Translations under genes and position numbers: made by a program | Assembly (NCBI RefSeq): GCF_014084105.1 | Contig: NZ_CP048289.1 | Coordinates: 691,922 to 755,921 of the forward strand | Length of the DNA stretch: 64,000 bases | From: Streptacidiphilus sp. P02-A3a | GTDB taxonomy: Bacteria > Actinomycetota > Actinomycetes > Streptomycetales > Streptomycetaceae | Direction: 5' to 3' | Shown here: piece by piece, positions 43,758-52,060 of the stretch | Numbering within the stretch: the stretch's first letter is position 1 | Layout of the letters: each line of letters opens with the position of its first letter | The notes under the pieces: model-generated | Told to the model about the DNA's origin: nothing | Database searches by the model: none | The model's input: only the letters and a program-made list of their open reading frames with translations

Positions 43758-44623
43758 CGGCCCCGCACCTCGCTGCCCGCCAGGGCCGCACCGGACCTGT
43801 CCGGGTCGGCGGCGCGCGGGCCGCCGACCACCAGGATCCGGTCGTGGACCCGCAGCACGTCCACCGGGTGCCGGTACAGGCCGGTCAGCACCTCGGAGCG
43901 GACCACCTCGTCCACCGTCCCGCTCACCGCCCGGCCGTCGGCCAGGTAGACGATCCGGTCCATCACCGGCAGCAGCGGGTTCATGTCGTGCGCCGAGATC
44001 AGCACCGAGATCCGCTGCTCGCCCGCGATCCGCGCCAGCAGTTCCACCACCTCCTGCTCGCCGCGCAGGTCCAGGTTGGCCAGCGGCTCGTCGAGCAGCA
44101 GCAACTTCGGCCCGCTGACCAGCGCGTGGGCGATCAGCACCCGCTGCTGCTCGCCGCCGGAGAGGTGGCCGACGCGGGCGTCGGCGAAGCCCCGGGCGCC
44201 CACCGCGTCCAGCATCGCGTCGACCAGGCGGCGGCGTTCGGCCGAGCGCACCGGCATGCCGAGCCGGTGGCCGTCCAGCCCGAGGGCGACCACGTCGCGG
44301 GCCCGCATCGGGACGTCCGGGTCGAGCAGCATCTTCTGCGGGACGTAGCCGACCAGGCGGCTGCGCCCGCTCCGGGGCCGACCCGCGACCAGTACCCGGC
44401 CGGTGGTCGCGGGCTGGAGCCCGAGGACGACCCGGAACAGCGTGGTCTTGCCCGCGCCGTTGGAGCCGATCAGGCCGGTCAACTCGCCCGCGCGGACGGA
44501 GAAGCGGATGTCGTCGAGGATCCGGCGGCCGGACAGGGCGACGCTGATCCCGTCGACGCCCAGGATCTCCGGGCGGTCGTCCTGGGACCGGGCCGACCCG
44601 GCCGACCCGGCTCCGGGCGTCAC
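43754..44623 (-). CDS. znuC: Metal ABC transporter ATPase (ZnuC/MntB-like), 289 aa
   Basis: Walker A GSNGAGKTTLF, signature LSGGEQQRVLIAHAL, Walker B LLLLDEPLANLDL and switch His in LISAHDMNPLL. The GTG at 44623 overlaps the stop of the binding-protein gene (GTGA); longer open frame upstream is antisense noise over that gene. Middle of a four-gene metal uptake operon. Confidence 0.92.
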   Translation of the reverse strand: MTPGAGSAGSARSQDDRPEILGVDGISVALSGRRILDDIRFSVRAGELTGLIGSNGAGKTTLFRVVLGLQPATTGRVLVAGRPRSGRSRLVGYVPQKMLLDPDVPMRARDVVALGLDGHRLGMPVRSAERRRLVDAMLDAVGARGFADARVGHLSGGEQQRVLIAHALVSGPKLLLLDEPLANLDLRGEQEVVELLARIAGEQRISVLISAHDMNPLLPVMDRIVYLADGRAVSGTVDEVVRSEVLTGLYRHPVDVLRVHDRILVVGGPRAADPDRSGAALAGSEVRGR

Positions 44624-45588
44624 AGTTTCTCCGTGGACTGGCCGGTGGCCAGCGCCCGGCTCACCGCGTTGACCTCGGCCAGCATCCAACTCTGGTACGT
44701 GTAGCCGTCGGTGGGCATGGTCTCGTAGACGCCCACGACCGGGATGCCGTGCTGCCTGGCCAGGTTCTGGAACCTGGCCGTGAGCGAGTCGGTGACCTGC
44801 TGGTTGTACAGGAAGACCTTGACCTTGTGCTGGGTGAACAGCGAGGTCTCCAGGGCGGCGTCCTGCGGCGAGGGGTCGACCCCGTTCATGATGTCGGCCT
44901 GGAAGGACCACGGGGTCAGGTTGTCCGCCCCGATCGCGGTGAGCAGGTAGTCGGCCACCGGCTCGGTGGTGGCCACCGGCATGCCCGGGTGGGCGGCCTT
45001 GAACGCCGCGATCGCCCGGTTCCAGGGGGCCAGCGAGGCGTCGAAGGCGCTCAGGTCGGCTTGGAAGTACCCGGCGTCGGCCGGTTGGATCCGGGCCAGG
45101 TCGGCCGCGATGGCCCCGGCCACCTCGGGCATGGTGGCGGGGTCGTACCAGAGGTGCGGGTTGGCGGTGCTGTCCGGCAGTCCGAGCAGGCTCTGCACGT
45201 CGATCACCTGGCGGCTGGAACTGGGCGTCGCCTTCTCGACGGTGTTCATGAAGGTGTCGTAGCCGACGCCGTTCTGCACCACGAGCTGGGCGGAGCCGAC
45301 CTCCTGGGCGACGGCGGGGCTGGCCTCGAAGGTGTGCGGGTCGGTGTTGGGGTCGCTCATGACCGCGACGGTCCTGACGTACTTCCCGCCGATCTGCGCG
45401 AGCACGTTCGCGTACTCGTTCTCCGCCCCGACCACGGTGATCGTGCCGCCGCCGCTCCTGGCAGCCGCCCCGTCGGCGCTCGCCCGGGGCTCGGCCGAGG
45501 ACGAGCAGCCCCCGGCGAGCAGCGCCACCGTGATCGCGGCCGCGCCGACCGCTGTCCCGCGCCGGAGAAGTGCTGTCTGCCTGGTCAT
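44620..45588 (-). CDS. znuA: Metal-binding lipoprotein (ZnuA/TroA-like), 322 aa
   Basis: Lipoprotein signal with lipobox LAGGC (Cys28) followed by Ser-rich residues. The TroA-type cluster A-I fold shows metal ligands in NTDPHTFEASP (His) and NPHLWYDP (His), and a late VVGVYETMPTDGYTY. No long His-rich loop, which many ZnuA have. First gene of the operon; ATG 45588. Candidate Zur box about 54 bp upstream. Confidence 0.93.
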   Translation of the reverse strand: MTRQTALLRRGTAVGAAAITVALLAGGCSSSAEPRASADGAAARSGGGTITVVGAENEYANVLAQIGGKYVRTVAVMSDPNTDPHTFEASPAVAQEVGSAQLVVQNGVGYDTFMNTVEKATPSSSRQVIDVQSLLGLPDSTANPHLWYDPATMPEVAGAIAADLARIQPADAGYFQADLSAFDASLAPWNRAIAAFKAAHPGMPVATTEPVADYLLTAIGADNLTPWSFQADIMNGVDPSPQDAALETSLFTQHKVKVFLYNQQVTDSLTARFQNLARQHGIPVVGVYETMPTDGYTYQSWMLAEVNAVSRALATGQSTEKL

Positions 45589-45641
45589 CGTGATCCGCTC
45601 CCCTAGGTCGTGCCGCGCCGACTGGTGCGGCAAGGCCCTGG

Positions 45642-45661
45642 CGAAACGATAATCATTTTCA
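45642..45661 (-). promoter_or_regulatory. Candidate Zur box
   Basis: On the minus strand the 20-bp TGAAAATGATTATCGTTTCG closely follows the actinomycete Zur-box pattern (TGAAAATGATTTTCATTTTC-like). It lies 54 bp upstream of the binding-protein start, where repressor binding would block transcription in zinc-replete cells. Confidence 0.8.
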
Positions 45662-45727
45662 CCAAGCCTCGCAAGGAGCGGACGGGCGGACTGACCCGGC
45701 TCGGGATGGCCGGTGGCGATGTGTGGG

Positions 45728-46171
45728 TCAGCTGAGCGGTTCGATCAGGACCGCCGTGCCGTCGCCGAGCAGTTTCCGCATGTCGTCGGTGTCCGAGGTG
45801 AAGAGGGTCACCTGATCGGCGTTGGCGGCCTCGGCGAGGGCTACTGCCGCCAGCACGGCGTCGATGGCGTACTTGTGGCCGTGGAGCCCGGCGCGGGTCA
45901 GCAGGAGGCGTGCCGTGCGCACGATCGGGTCGCTGGTATGCACCACGGTGATCCTGGACAGTGACCAGTCCCACAGTGGGTGCTGCGCACCGCGACGGGG
46001 GTCGAAGGACTCAAGCGTGGTCAGGGCCGAGGTGGCGACGCGAATGCCGAGTTCCGGTGCGATCTTGATGATCTGCTTCAGCTCCCTGTCGCCTCGTACC
46101 GCTCGGGAAAGCGCCTCCGAGTCGAAGACGTAGGTGCGTTGCAGGGGAGTGCGGATGCCGCGCGGAGTCAC
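45728..46171 (-). CDS. PIN-domain toxin (VapC-like), 147 aa
   Basis: PIN-domain fold with acidic residues in VFDSEALSRAV, LTTLESF, YAIDAVLAAVAL and LFTSDTDDMRKLL, which together give the four-acid metal site of PIN ribonucleases. The GTG at 46171 overlaps the antitoxin stop (GTGA). Probable type II toxin that cleaves RNA. The N-terminus is slightly longer than in minimal VapC. Confidence 0.9.
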   Translation of the reverse strand: MTPRGIRTPLQRTYVFDSEALSRAVRGDRELKQIIKIAPELGIRVATSALTTLESFDPRRGAQHPLWDWSLSRITVVHTSDPIVRTARLLLTRAGLHGHKYAIDAVLAAVALAEAANADQVTLFTSDTDDMRKLLGDGTAVLIEPLS

Positions 46172-46428
46172 GCGGCGTCGGTGGAGCGGTGTGCCTCGTG
46201 GCGCGCGTCGATGGCGGCCACCCTCGCATGGGCGTCGTCCCAGTCGGCTTCCGTCATGACGCCGTGTTCGGCCTCCAGTCGGTCCCCGAGTTCGCGCAGT
46301 CGGTCGAGTTCGTCCTGACGTTGCAGCGCCTGGGTGATGTACGCGGAGAACTCCCGGTCCTTGACCCGGCCCCGAATCGACGCGACGAGTTCCTCGGGCA
46401 CGGTCACCGTGATCTTCTTGGTCGCCAT
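46168..46428 (-). CDS. Antitoxin of the PIN-domain toxin, 86 aa
   Basis: N-terminal ribbon-helix-helix-like segment (MATKKITVTVPEELVASIRG) then a charged C-terminal tail that would bind the toxin. First gene of the pair, overlapping the toxin by 4 bp. Probably represses its own promoter. The 225 bp between it and the secreted-protein gene at 46654 should hold both promoters. Confidence 0.87.
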   Translation of the reverse strand: MATKKITVTVPEELVASIRGRVKDREFSAYITQALQRQDELDRLRELGDRLEAEHGVMTEADWDDAHARVAAIDARHEAHRSTDAA

Positions 46429-46653
46429 ACTTCAAATCTTACCACCGGGCGGGCGCTGTGAGCCGGTGTGGGGAGGTCAGATTTCGGGGGACATGACAAT
46501 AGTTCGGGGGCGATCGGGCAGGAAGGTGCCAGGCCCGGGCGGGGGCGGTGCGGTGGGGCGGGGGCGCGGTTAGCGTCCTGGTGTTGCCGCAGCGATCGTC
46601 CGACGGCCGTGGACGGCGCTGCGTTCCGTTCCCTGTACGAGGAAGGAATTCCC

Positions 46654-47205
46654 ATGAAAATCCTGCCCCGCACACGTCTGGCGGCCCTCGCCGCGACCGC
46701 CGTGGTCACCGGCGGCCTGTTGGCCACCGGTGGCGCTGTCCAGGCCGCCACCGTGCACCTGGACACCGCCACCCACGCCGGAATGACCTGGACCGTGGCC
46801 AGCCAGCAGTCCAACGGCGAGGTGCATGTCAGCTACGACGCCACCACCAACGCCTACCAGGGCGACACCCCGGCCACGGCTGTGCTGCCGGTGCTGTGTC
46901 TGGTCGCCAACGGGGCTCCGGCGCCCGCCGACGTCACGCCCGGCTTCTACGCCGGCTGGGCCGAGGGCTGGGTCAGGCTGACCCCCGCCGTCTCCGGCAC
47001 CACGCTGACCAGCGAGGCCACGGCGGACGCGCTGTGTGCCACGGACTTCGGCACCGGCGCCAAGGAGGCCGAGTTCCACGCCGGCCACTACGGGACGGGC
47101 CTGGCCAGCACCGGCGGCTGGTCCTTCTGGGCCTACGGCACCATCCCCACCGGGGTCCGGTTCTGGGTCGCGATCGACGACCAGCAGGCCAACCCCTGGG
47201 ACTGA
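46654..47205 (+). CDS. Secreted protein of unknown function, 183 aa
   Basis: ATG 46654 after GAGGAAGG. Signal peptide with RTRLAALAATAVV..LLATGG and a likely AQA or VQA-A cleavage site near residue 32. The mature part, about 150 residues, has a few Trp and two Cys (LCLV and LCAT) that could form a disulfide. No family recognised. Followed by a strong hairpin. Confidence 0.87.
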   Translation: MKILPRTRLAALAATAVVTGGLLATGGAVQAATVHLDTATHAGMTWTVASQQSNGEVHVSYDATTNAYQGDTPATAVLPVLCLVANGAPAPADVTPGFYAGWAEGWVRLTPAVSGTTLTSEATADALCATDFGTGAKEAEFHAGHYGTGLASTGGWSFWAYGTIPTGVRFWVAIDDQQANPWD

Positions 47206-47232
47206 CAAAGGAGTTGCCGATCCACTGACCGA

Positions 47233-47269
47233 CCCCCGCCCGGTGCGCCCCGCGCGCGCCGGGCGGGGG
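47233..47269 (+). terminator. 16-bp stem hairpin terminator
   Basis: Arms 47233-47248 and 47254-47269 pair with a single G-T wobble around a 5-nt loop, 28 bp after the secreted-protein stop. Confidence 0.85.
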
Positions 47270-47332
47270 CGCGCCGGTTGCGGCCAAAAACCCCCTGATG
47301 TCCGGCCGCCGGGATCCCTACCCTGATATGAC

Positions 47333-48019
47333 ATGACTTCAGATGGCTTAGGCCACTTACCCGTTGAGAAGACGCGCGGGGAAACCGGGCCGCTGCTCGG
47401 CGCGGCGGCGACGCTCGGATTCCTGGAGCGGGCCGCCGCGACCCTGGCCTTCGAATGCCTGGCGGTGCTGCCGATCGAAGGCTGTGCCACCGTCAGCCCC
47501 CGTGCCGCGCAACCGCTTTACCGGCGAGCCCTGGCCGGTGGCGTGCAGCTGCGGATCCTCTATCCGGAGCGGGCCCGTGGCAGCAGCGGGGTGCGTGACA
47601 GCGCCCGGCGTGCGGTCGCCCAGGGCGCCTCGGTGCGGACCGTGGCGATGCCGCCGCCGAACATGTTCATCTTCGACCGCAGGCTGGTCCTGCTGCCGAT
47701 GGACCAGGGCGACCGCAGCAAGGGCTCGGCGCTGATCGGGGACGACAGTGTGGTGTCGGCGCTGCGGCACTCCTTCGACCAGGCCTGGAGCGCCGCCGAG
47801 CCGCTGGGGGAGCCGGCCGATCGCGGTCCGGAGCTGACCGACACCGAACTCCGGCTGCTGCGGCTGCTGGCCGCCGGGAGCACCGACGAGCGGGCCGGGA
47901 AACACCTGGGCATGTCGCTGCGGTCGGTCCGGCGGATGACCGCGCGGCTGATGGAGCGGCTGGACGCGGTCAGCCGCTTCGAGGCCGGGTGCAAGGCCGC
48001 CCGCCGGGGGTGGCTCTGA
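47333..48019 (+). CDS. LuxR-type regulator, short form, 228 aa
   Basis: N-terminal half resembles the middle domain of LuxR-type regulators such as the one at 26065 (RRALAGGVQLRILYPERAR, then NMFIFDRRLVLLPMD), and the C-terminus is a LuxR HTH (TDTELRLLRLLAAGSTDERAGKHLGMSLRSVRRM). It lacks the winged-helix N-terminus. Convergent with a truncated LacI gene 10 bp away. Target unknown. Confidence 0.88.
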   Translation: MTSDGLGHLPVEKTRGETGPLLGAAATLGFLERAAATLAFECLAVLPIEGCATVSPRAAQPLYRRALAGGVQLRILYPERARGSSGVRDSARRAVAQGASVRTVAMPPPNMFIFDRRLVLLPMDQGDRSKGSALIGDDSVVSALRHSFDQAWSAAEPLGEPADRGPELTDTELRLLRLLAAGSTDERAGKHLGMSLRSVRRMTARLMERLDAVSRFEAGCKAARRGWL

Positions 48020-48029
48020 CCGTCCGACG

Positions 48030-48350
48030 TCACTGCGCCGCCTGCTCCGGGGCGCAGCCGCAACTCTCGCGCAGGGCCAGCGAAACCGGCAGCATCAGCG
48101 ACAACGGCTTGCGCTCGTCCCCGGTCAGACGCTCCGTCAGCAGCCGCACCGCGTCCTCGCCCATCTGCCGCAGCGGCTGCCGGACGGTGGTCAGTGACGG
48201 GCGGACCATCCGCCCCAGCGGGATGCCGTCGAAGCCGGTGACCGCGATGTCCTCCGGCACCCGGACGCCGCGCGCGGACAGCTCCTCCATCGCGCCCACC
48301 GCCATCTGGTCGTTGTCCGGGACCGGCAGGCCCGCCTCGCGGCAGGCCCG
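48030..48350 (-). pseudogene. 3' fragment of a LacI-family regulator
   Basis: About 105 codons match only the C-terminal part of LacI-type regulators (DNDQMAVGAMEELSARG, then VTGFDGIPLGRMVRPSLTTV). The DNA-binding and most of the sugar-binding domain are missing. Upstream in this frame the sequence becomes unrelated antisense of the next fragment. The break coincides with a 16-bp tandem repeat. Confidence 0.85.
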
Positions 48351-48368
48351 CCTCGCGGCAGGCCTGCC
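48325..48368. repeat. 16-bp tandem repeat at a gene-fragment junction
   Basis: Two perfect copies (48325-48340, 48341-48356) and a partial, palindromic third to 48368, exactly where LacI homology ends and solute-binding-protein homology on the other strand begins. Marks a recombination or deletion junction. Confidence 0.85.
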
Positions 48369-48383
48369 GGTAGCCCCGGAACC

Positions 48384-48597
48384 GTCGCCAACTACGAGCG
48401 CTACGGCGACCCGACCACCGACGCCCTGCTGGCGCGGCTGAAGGCGACCAGCGATCCGGCCGCGCAACAGCAGATAGTCGACCAGCTGCAGAGCGTGGTC
48501 TACAACCAGCTGCCCGCGATCACGCTGTTCTACGGCGGCCTGTGGGGCCTGTCCAGTGACAAGGACTTCACCGGCTGGCCGGACGCGGTCCCGGACG
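48384..48597 (+). pseudogene. Fragment of a family-5 (peptide/oligosaccharide) solute-binding protein
   Basis: About 70 codons match the C-terminal part of ABC family-5 binding proteins: NYERYGDPTTDALLARLKA, SDPAAQQQIVDQLQ, LPAITLFYGGLWG and FTGWPDA. Start and end are both missing; the reading frame runs directly into a GH3 fragment. Confidence 0.8.
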
Positions 48598-48951
48598 CGG
48601 CGGGCGTGCTGGCGTACCGGGAGGGCGCGCACGTCGGCTACCGAGGCTGGCTGCGCTCCGGCGCGGTCCCGGCCGCGCCCTTCGGCCACGGTCTGGGCTG
48701 GACCGACTGGGCGTACCACGCGGCCTCGGCGGTCCGCGACGCCGCCTCGGGCGACGTGCGGGTCGAGGTGACCGTGGAGAACACCGGCGCCCGGGCGGGC
48801 GCCGAGGTGGTCCAGGTCTACCTGTCCGCGCCCGAGGGCGACGCCCTGGACCGCCACCGGGGCGTGGACCCTCCCGCACGGCGACTACGCCGTCCACATC
48901 GGCCGCTCGGTCACCGACCAGCGGCTGGGCACCACCGTGGGGATCACCTGA
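48598..48951 (+). pseudogene. 3' fragment of a GH3 beta-glucosidase, frameshifted
   Basis: EGAHVGYRGW, PFGHGLGWTDW and a fibronectin-like VEVTVENTGARAGAEVVQVYL are typical of the end of GH3 enzymes. Near 48845-48865 the match moves to another frame (WTLPHGDYAVHIGRSVTDQRL, stop at 48951). Catalytic domains are absent. Dead remnant of a former sugar-use locus. Confidence 0.82.
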
Positions 48952-48977
48952 CAGTCCCCCACCGAGGCGCCCCTCCC

Positions 48978-49024
48978 GCCCGCACCCTCCGCGTCGTGCC
49001 GAACGTGTCGCGGAGGGTGCGGGC
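48978..49024. terminator. Perfect 16-bp stem hairpin
   Basis: Arms 48978-48993 and 49009-49024 are exact reverse complements around a 15-nt loop, between the GH3 remnant and the convergent BrkB-like gene. Likely works in both directions. Confidence 0.87.
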
Positions 49025-49067
49025 GGCGTCACGCCCACCGACGTCGCCCGCCGGACGTCGCCCCCGC

Positions 49068-49961
49068 TCAGAGTGCGTCGCTGTGCGGGTTCCGGGCGCC
49101 GCGCAGGACCATGTAGGGCTCCTGGTCGGCCGGGTGGCCGTTGTCCATGGCGCGTTGCCGGTCCAGTTCGGCGTTGATCTCCGCCCCGAGCAGCAGCGCC
49201 AGGTTGGACAGCCAGACCCAGATGAGGAAGGTCACCAAAGCCGCCAGGCTGCCGTAGACCCGGTTGTACGAGCCCAGGTGCGAGGTGTAGAGGGCGAACC
49301 CGGCCGAGGCGGCGGCCCAGGTCAGCACCGCGACCGCGCCGCCGGTGGTGCCCCAGCGGAACGGCTGCCGGGCGTTGGGCGCCAGCCAGTACAGCAGCGC
49401 GACCAGCAGGCTGAGCAGCGCCATCAGCAGCGGCCACTTGCCCCACTGCCAGGCGGCGAGCGAGGCCTGGCTCACGCCGAGCGCGTGGCCGACCCGGCTG
49501 GTCAGCACGCCGCTGGCGATGACCAGCCCCATGACACCGGTCAGCAGCAGCAGCGCCAGCACGGTCAGGCCGACGCGCAGCGGCAGCAGCACCCGCAGCG
49601 GTCGGCCCTCGGGCACGTCGTAGACGGCGTTCATGGCCCGGATGAACGCGGCGGCGTACGCGGAGGCCGACCACACCACGCCGAGCAGCCCGAACAGCCC
49701 CGCCGCGACGTGCTGCCGCTGCAGGTTGGCCAGCAGCTGGGCGACCAGGTCCCGGGCGGGGCCCGGCGCCAGCTGCCGGACGTTGCGGATCAGCGGCGCG
49801 GTGGCCGAGGGCCCGACGGTCCCGAGCGCGGAGATCACCACCAGCAGGGCGGGCACCAGCGACAGCACGGCGTAGTAGGTCAGCGCGGCGGCCCGGTCGC
49901 CGAGGTTGTCCTCGCGCACTTCGCCGAGGACCCGGCGCATCGCCGGACGCCACGAGCTCAT
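49068..49961 (-). CDS. YihY/BrkB-family membrane protein, 297 aa
   Basis: Six predicted membrane helices with family landmarks DRAAALTYYAVLSLVPALLV, YNRVYGSLAALVTFLIWVWLS and ALLLGAEINAELDRQRA. ATG 49961 has a purine-rich GGGGGAAG upstream. Inner-membrane protein of uncertain role (once annotated as ribonuclease BN, now regarded as a membrane protein or transporter). Confidence 0.93.
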   Translation of the reverse strand: MSSWRPAMRRVLGEVREDNLGDRAAALTYYAVLSLVPALLVVISALGTVGPSATAPLIRNVRQLAPGPARDLVAQLLANLQRQHVAAGLFGLLGVVWSASAYAAAFIRAMNAVYDVPEGRPLRVLLPLRVGLTVLALLLLTGVMGLVIASGVLTSRVGHALGVSQASLAAWQWGKWPLLMALLSLLVALLYWLAPNARQPFRWGTTGGAVAVLTWAAASAGFALYTSHLGSYNRVYGSLAALVTFLIWVWLSNLALLLGAEINAELDRQRAMDNGHPADQEPYMVLRGARNPHSDAL

Positions 49962-50242
49962 GGTTGCCGCTTCCCCCTGGTCCCCGCTGTGGCGCGTCGC
50001 AGCCAGGGTAGCCGCTCGCGGTCGGGCGGCGCGGGTCACCGTCACCCGGAGGTGTGTCATGACTCCGGCGCGACGTCGGCCCGGTCCGCCGGAGCGGTGG
50101 CCGGGTGGGCGGCGAAGACAACCGTCCGTTCTGGAGAACGGGCAGGTCAGAGCCGTGATGGTGGCGGCGTCGGCCCGGCTTGCGGACTCGCGGGTATCGG
50201 GCTTGAGTGGTAGTAGTCCGGCGCCCCCATCGAGGAGGAACC

Positions 50243-50524
50243 ATGGCCCACCACAAGTCCAACAAGGCGGTCGAAGGCAACCCGGACACCGGGCACGGGG
50301 GCGGTCTGCCCCGGCGTCCGGACGAGCGGGACCTGGAGGAGCGGACCGAGGAGGAACGCGCGGAGGCGGGCCTGGACCCGGAGGCCGACGCGGGCCCGGA
50401 CGCGCAGTACGCGGACGAGGAGGCCGAGGTCGACCGCGAGGCCGGGCGCGGTGAGGTCGCCACTGACGCCGGAACCCACCGGAAGGCCCGCGAGAACTTC
50501 CCGCCGACCGGCTACCCGACCTGA
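50243..50524 (+). CDS. Small acidic hydrophilic protein, 93 aa
   Basis: ATG 50243 follows GAGGAGGAA. Product is highly charged (Glu/Asp/Arg-rich, with ERTEEERAEAG) and predicted disordered, with no membrane segment. Resembles small stress-related hydrophilic proteins of streptomycetes in character only. Function unknown. Confidence 0.75.
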   Translation: MAHHKSNKAVEGNPDTGHGGGLPRRPDERDLEERTEEERAEAGLDPEADAGPDAQYADEEAEVDREAGRGEVATDAGTHRKARENFPPTGYPT

Positions 50525-50573
50525 GCCGTCCGCGGCATTCCGGGCACGCTGGAGCGCCACTTCGGGGTGATCC

Positions 50574-51623
50574 TCAGCGCGGGCCGCTGCCCGCGGGTCC
50601 GCCTTCCGGCGGTCCCGGCACGGCGCCGGTGGAGGCCCGGGGCAGCAGCTGGGTGGCCAGCTCGATGTGCAGGGTGTCCACGGTGTGGCCCTCCAGCAGC
50701 CGGGTGAGCAGCGAGACGGCGAGCCGGCCCATCTCCTCCAGCGGCTGGCGGACGGTGGTCAGCGCCGGGATGGTGCTGTGGCTCAGGCTGCTGTCGTCGA
50801 AGCCGGTGACCGAGAGGTCCTCGGGGACCCGCAGCCCGCGCTCGTGCGCCGCGCGCAGGATGCCCACCGCGACCTTGTCGTTGAAGCCGACCAGCGCGGT
50901 CGGCCGGTCCGGCAGGTCGAGCAGTTCGCAGGCGGCGCGGTAGCCGTGCTCGGTGCTGGGTTCGACGCTGCGCCGCAACCGGGGGTCGGGCAGCGCGCCG
51001 GTCTCGGCCAGGGCCGAGGTGTGGCCGACCGCCCGGGCCTCGCTGGCGAGCCACTCGGTGGGGCCGCCGATCACCCCGATCCGGCGGTGGCCGAGGGCGG
51101 TCAGGTGCGCGGTGACGCTGCGGGCCCCGGTGAAGTTGGCGGCGGAGACGGAGGCGATGTCCGGCGGCAGCGTGGTCCGCGGGTCCACCACGACGAAGGG
51201 GAAGCCGGTCGCCCGCAGCGCTTGGAGTTCGGCGCCCGGCTCCGGCGGCAGGATCAGCACCGCCCCGGCGATGGTCGGGTCCTGGTTGAGGCCCGGCAGC
51301 ACGTGCGCGGCCTGGGCCGACACGCCCGCGCCGAGGATCATCCGCCGCCCGTGCAGGTCCAGGGTGTCGGCGATCGAGGTGACGATCACGCCGAAGTAGT
51401 CGCTGAGCACGTACGGGCAGCGGACGTAGACCGCGCCGTCCCGGGAGCCGCGCCGGGCCGGGGCGGGCGCGCCCAGGCGCTCGACCGCCTGCCGGACCAG
51501 TTCCTGGGTCTCCGGGGCGACCTGCACCCTGCCGTTCAGCACCCGCGACACGGTCGCGATGGAGACCCCGGCCTCGGCGGCGATGGCCCGGACGGTGACG
51601 TGGGCGGCTCTCGGCCTAGCCAT
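50574..51623 (-). CDS. LacI-family transcriptional regulator, 349 aa
   Basis: N-terminal HTH VTVRAIAAEAGVSIATVSRVLNG and hinge, followed by a periplasmic-binding-like sugar sensor ending VTGFDDSSLSHSTIPALTTV. Divergent from the GH30 glycosidase gene. A perfect palindrome (51638-51651) lies 15 bp upstream of its start and a related site at 51784-51803 lies towards the glycosidase, so it probably represses both itself and that gene until a sugar inducer binds. Confidence 0.95.
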   Translation of the reverse strand: MARPRAAHVTVRAIAAEAGVSIATVSRVLNGRVQVAPETQELVRQAVERLGAPAPARRGSRDGAVYVRCPYVLSDYFGVIVTSIADTLDLHGRRMILGAGVSAQAAHVLPGLNQDPTIAGAVLILPPEPGAELQALRATGFPFVVVDPRTTLPPDIASVSAANFTGARSVTAHLTALGHRRIGVIGGPTEWLASEARAVGHTSALAETGALPDPRLRRSVEPSTEHGYRAACELLDLPDRPTALVGFNDKVAVGILRAAHERGLRVPEDLSVTGFDDSSLSHSTIPALTTVRQPLEEMGRLAVSLLTRLLEGHTVDTLHIELATQLLPRASTGAVPGPPEGGPAGSGPR

Positions 51624-51637
51624 GTGTTACAGCGTTT

Positions 51638-51651
51638 CGTTTCATGAAACG
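51638..51651. promoter_or_regulatory. Palindromic LacI operator candidate
   Basis: CGTTTCATGAAACG is a perfect 14-bp palindrome, of the CG-centred or near-centred type bound by LacI-family repressors, between the divergent LacI and GH30 genes. Confidence 0.8.
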
Positions 51652-51783
51652 GACCCTACTCCATGATCCTCAGCGCCGGGAAACCCGCCCGAAATTCCGG
51701 AGAACGACAGGGGAGTGCCGGTGAAAACCCTTGACAGTCCCCAGTCACTGGCGCTTATCTGTGTTTCGCACGGTTTCCAGGAA

Positions 51784-51803
51784 TTGTTTCACAATGTTTC
51801 ATG
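51784..51803. promoter_or_regulatory. Second operator-like site before the GH30 gene
   Basis: TTGTTTCACAATGTTTCATG repeats the GTTTCA half-site of the palindrome twice, 140 bp away. The remaining 250 bp up to the GH30 gene is GC-rich; I see only a 12-bp direct duplication (52026-52049) next to the ribosome-binding site. Confidence 0.55.
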
Positions 51804-52060
51804 GATGCGGGTTGCCAAGCGGAGCTCCGGTCGCGGCGGTGGGGTCGCGACTTCCGGGGGCCGAAGGCCCGCTCCGCCGTCGGCGGCGCAACGGCGCCGA
51901 CGGCGGATTCCCGGGATCCGCGCCGCACGGGAAGCAGCGGCCGGTCCGGGGGACGTCGTCAGGCGCCCTCCGGACCGGCCGTGCCCGGCCGTGTGCCGGG
52001 ACCCGCCCGCCTGCGGGTCCCGAACGCCTCAGTGAAGGCCTCAGTGAAGGAAGGACTCCT

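Noticed and set aside
48495..50213. A 572-codon open frame on the plus strand
   Set aside because: Only its start holds binding-protein and GH3 fragments. Past about 48,950 it is antisense to the BrkB gene and of shadow composition.
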